Assembly: GCF_011683915.1 (NCBI RefSeq)
Contig: NZ_JAAQPH010000003.1
Span: 124,001-188,000 of the forward strand
Origin: Pelagibius litoralis
Lineage (GTDB): Bacteria; Pseudomonadota; Alphaproteobacteria; Kiloniellales; Kiloniellaceae
Length of the DNA stretch: 64,000 nucleotides
Reading direction: 5' to 3'
Positions within the stretch are counted from its first letter, which is position 1. Each line of letters opens with the position of its first letter. Below, piece after piece: positions 62,374 to 64,000 of this stretch. The position numbers and the translations under genes are program-made. The notes below the pieces were generated by a model. That model was not told where the DNA came from. It searched no databases and worked only from the letters and a program-made list of their open reading frames with translations.

Positions 62374-63492
62374 ATGAAAGTCCTGATCGTCGGCGGCGGA
62401 ATAGTGGGCCTTTCGACCGCCTGGGCACTGGTCCGCCAGGGCCACGACCCGGTCCTTCTCGAACAGGGCCCCCTGCCGCAGACGGCCGGCGCCTCCTACG
62501 ACCAGCATCGCCTGATCCGCCTGCCCTATGCCGACCAACTGGGCTACTGCGCCATGGTGGTCGACGCCTTCAAGGCCTGGAGCCGGCTGTGGGACGACCT
62601 GGGCGAATCCCACTATGCCGAGATCGGCAGCCTGGCTGTCTCCACCGCCGCGAACGACTGGGCCGACCTCTCGCGCCTCACTTTGGACCGGCTTGGGCTC
62701 GGCTACGAAACCCTGGACGCCAAGGAAATTGAAGCGCGCTGCCCCTTCATGACCGTGCCGGCGCAGGCCTGGGGCCTGCTCAACCAACGCGGCGGCCTGC
62801 TCTTCGCCTCGCGCATCGTCGAGGCGCTGGTCCGCTATCTGCAGCATCGCGGGGTCAGCCTGCGGGCGGAACACCGGATTGTCAGCGTCGATCCCGGCGC
62901 CGGCTGCGTCACCCTGGAAAACGGCAATCGCGAGTCGGCGGAGGCCATCGTGGTCACCGCCGGTGCCTGGACCGCCAAGCTGTTTCCCGAACTGGCGCGC
63001 CGCGCGGTGGCGCATCGCCAGGTGGTCGCCTACCTGGAGCCGCCGGAGAGCCAGGCTGAGGCCTGGGCCGCCGCCCCGGCCATGGTGCACCTGCTGAACG
63101 AGGTCGACATCTATGCCGCCCCGCCGGTTGCCGGTACCGAACTGAAGTTCGGCGCCGGGAAGCACCGCCGGCCCGGCGACCCCGACCGTCTCGACCCGCT
63201 GGGCGAGACGGAGGCCGCCGAGGTCGCCGCCGCCTTCCGGCCCCTGCTGAAAGACTTCGACGACTACAGGATTCTGCGGGGCCAGGTCTGCCCCTATGCG
63301 GTATCGCCCGATGATCGCTTCGTGACGGAGCGCAACGGCGGTGTGACGGTGATCGGCGGCTGCAGCGGCCATATGTTCAAATTCGGCGCCCTGATGGGCG
63401 AGGAACTGGCCAAAACGGCCATCGGGGAGCGTCCCTACGAGGACTTTCGCGACTGGGCCGAGGGCCGCCGGGAAGGTCTTTCGGAGGTCTGA
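62374..63492 (+). CDS. FAD-dependent amino-acid/amine oxidase (DAO family)
   Basis: A 372-residue flavoprotein with the FAD site VLIVGGGIVGLSTAWALVRQGHDPVLLEQG, the DAO-family ARG segment AEHRIVSVDPGAGCVTLENG and a C-terminal cofactor part GVTVIGGCSGHMFKFGALMGE. This resembles monomeric sarcosine oxidase/N-methyl-amino-acid oxidases, in which a Cys (as in GGCSGH) holds the flavin covalently. It oxidises a secondary or cyclic amine to an imine. Its neighbour is a likely imine reductase. pyrF follows with 68 bases between. Confidence 0.87.
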   Translation: MKVLIVGGGIVGLSTAWALVRQGHDPVLLEQGPLPQTAGASYDQHRLIRLPYADQLGYCAMVVDAFKAWSRLWDDLGESHYAEIGSLAVSTAANDWADLSRLTLDRLGLGYETLDAKEIEARCPFMTVPAQAWGLLNQRGGLLFASRIVEALVRYLQHRGVSLRAEHRIVSVDPGAGCVTLENGNRESAEAIVVTAGAWTAKLFPELARRAVAHRQVVAYLEPPESQAEAWAAAPAMVHLLNEVDIYAAPPVAGTELKFGAGKHRRPGDPDRLDPLGETEAAEVAAAFRPLLKDFDDYRILRGQVCPYAVSPDDRFVTERNGGVTVIGGCSGHMFKFGALMGEELAKTAIGERPYEDFRDWAEGRREGLSEV

Positions 63493-63560
63493 TGCCAAAG
63501 TTCGCGATCATCCCCGCCTGCCTCTGGTAGCGCCGCCCCGGCTCTGCTAGTTAGAGCCCC

Positions 63561-64000
63561 ATGACAACGAACATGACAACGAAAACGACACGCAAGACCA
63601 TCGCACCGCAGGATCGCATCTTCGTCGGCCTGGATACCCCCGATATCGAACGCGCCGCGGCGCTCGCGAAATCGCTCGCCGGCGCCGTCGGCGGCATAAA
63701 GATCGGCAAGGAGCTGTTCACCGCCCAGGGGCCCGACGGCGTACGTCTGGTGGCCGGCGGTGCGCCCTTGTTCCTGGACCTCAAGTTCCACGACATCCCC
63801 AACACCGTGGCCGGCGCCGTACGTGCCGCCGTCCACCTGCGCCCGGCCATCCTGAACGTCCATGCCTCCGGCGGGCGCGCCATGATGCAGGCCGCCGCCC
63901 AGGCCGCGCGGGAAGCCGCCGAGGATCTGGGGACTGAACGGCCCAAGGTCATCGGCGTCACGGTGCTGACCAGCCTGGACGCCCGGGACCTGGAAGAAGT
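63561..64000 (+). CDS. pyrF: Orotidine 5'-phosphate decarboxylase (3' end cut by window)
   Basis: The first 146 codons of pyrF are present. The [19 protein letters not shown] start, [16 protein letters not shown], the catalytic [21 protein letters not shown] (Asp-Lys-Asp) and [13 protein letters not shown] identify the pyrimidine enzyme that makes UMP. The N-terminus is unusual: codons 1-4 (ATGACAACGAAC) are nearly repeated in codons 5-8, so a second ATG at 63573 could also initiate. The rest of the gene is outside the window. Confidence 0.93.
   Translation, partial: MTTNMTTKTTRKTIAPQDRIFVGLDTPDIERAAALAKSLAGAVGGIKIGKELFTAQGPDGVRLVAGGAPLFLDLKFHDIPNTVAGAVRAAVHLRPAILNVHASGGRAMMQAAAQAAREAAEDLGTERPKVIGVTVLTSLDARDLEE

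Overview
The window looks like chromosome of a high-G+C alphaproteobacterium, most likely a Rhodospirillales/Kiloniellales-type lineage. This rests on gene content and order: FYDLN-domain protein, aroA, cmk, rpsA, ihfB, lapA and pyrF in a row; kdsD, lptC, lptA, lptB, rpoN, hpf and ptsN in a row; and an Hsp20/DUF1150 pair. No species can be fixed from sequence reading alone. Most of the window is housekeeping DNA, with several accessory inserts.

Layout. 1-1190: a lower-G+C segment with a ClpP-fold protease, ending at tRNA-Ser(GGA), possibly the edge of an island. 1.2-5.6 kb: lepA and several small unknown proteins. 5.6-15.5 kb: the translation block thrS, infC, rpmI, rplT, pheS, pheT, all on the minus strand but interrupted by a bdcR/bdcA-like regulator and reductase pair, plus a glycosyltransferase. 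15.5-19.1 kb: hydrolase, epimerase, TPR protein and glutathione transferase. 19.2-25.2 kb: glutamate synthase (gltD, gltB). 25.8-29.9 kb: uppP, an NDUFA9-like reductase, an RNase D-like exonuclease and kdsD. 29.9-35.6 kb: LPS export, sigma-54, ribosome hibernation and PtsN. 35.7-39.3 kb: Hsp20, an EAL protein and a metallophosphatase. 39.9-45.1 kb: sugar ABC importer and GH42 beta-galactosidase. 45.2-49.1 kb: copper-type cluster (copC, copD, cytochrome c, DUF2946-like, PepSY). 49.3-55.3 kb: a catabolic module with a tartrate/malate-type dehydrogenase, a fluoroacetate-dehalogenase-like hydrolase, a LysR regulator and a divergent tripartite tricarboxylate transporter. 55.3-64 kb: tRNA-Ala, aroA, cmk, rpsA, ihfB, lapA, an imine-reductase/FAD-oxidase pair and the start of pyrF.

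The most distinctive non-coding signals are two families of structured intergenic repeats. One has three full copies and a half copy of a long GC-rich hairpin, with compensatory stem changes and, in one copy, an apparently inverted core. The other has two copies of a two-hairpin element. In several places the TAG at an element end is the stop codon of the neighbouring gene. Other points are a predicted AUA start for infC, a strong minus-strand terminator with no recognised gene above it, a likely remnant of a deleted gene inside the beta-galactoside operon, and a possible haloacid catabolic module. I found no CRISPR array, transposase or phage gene.
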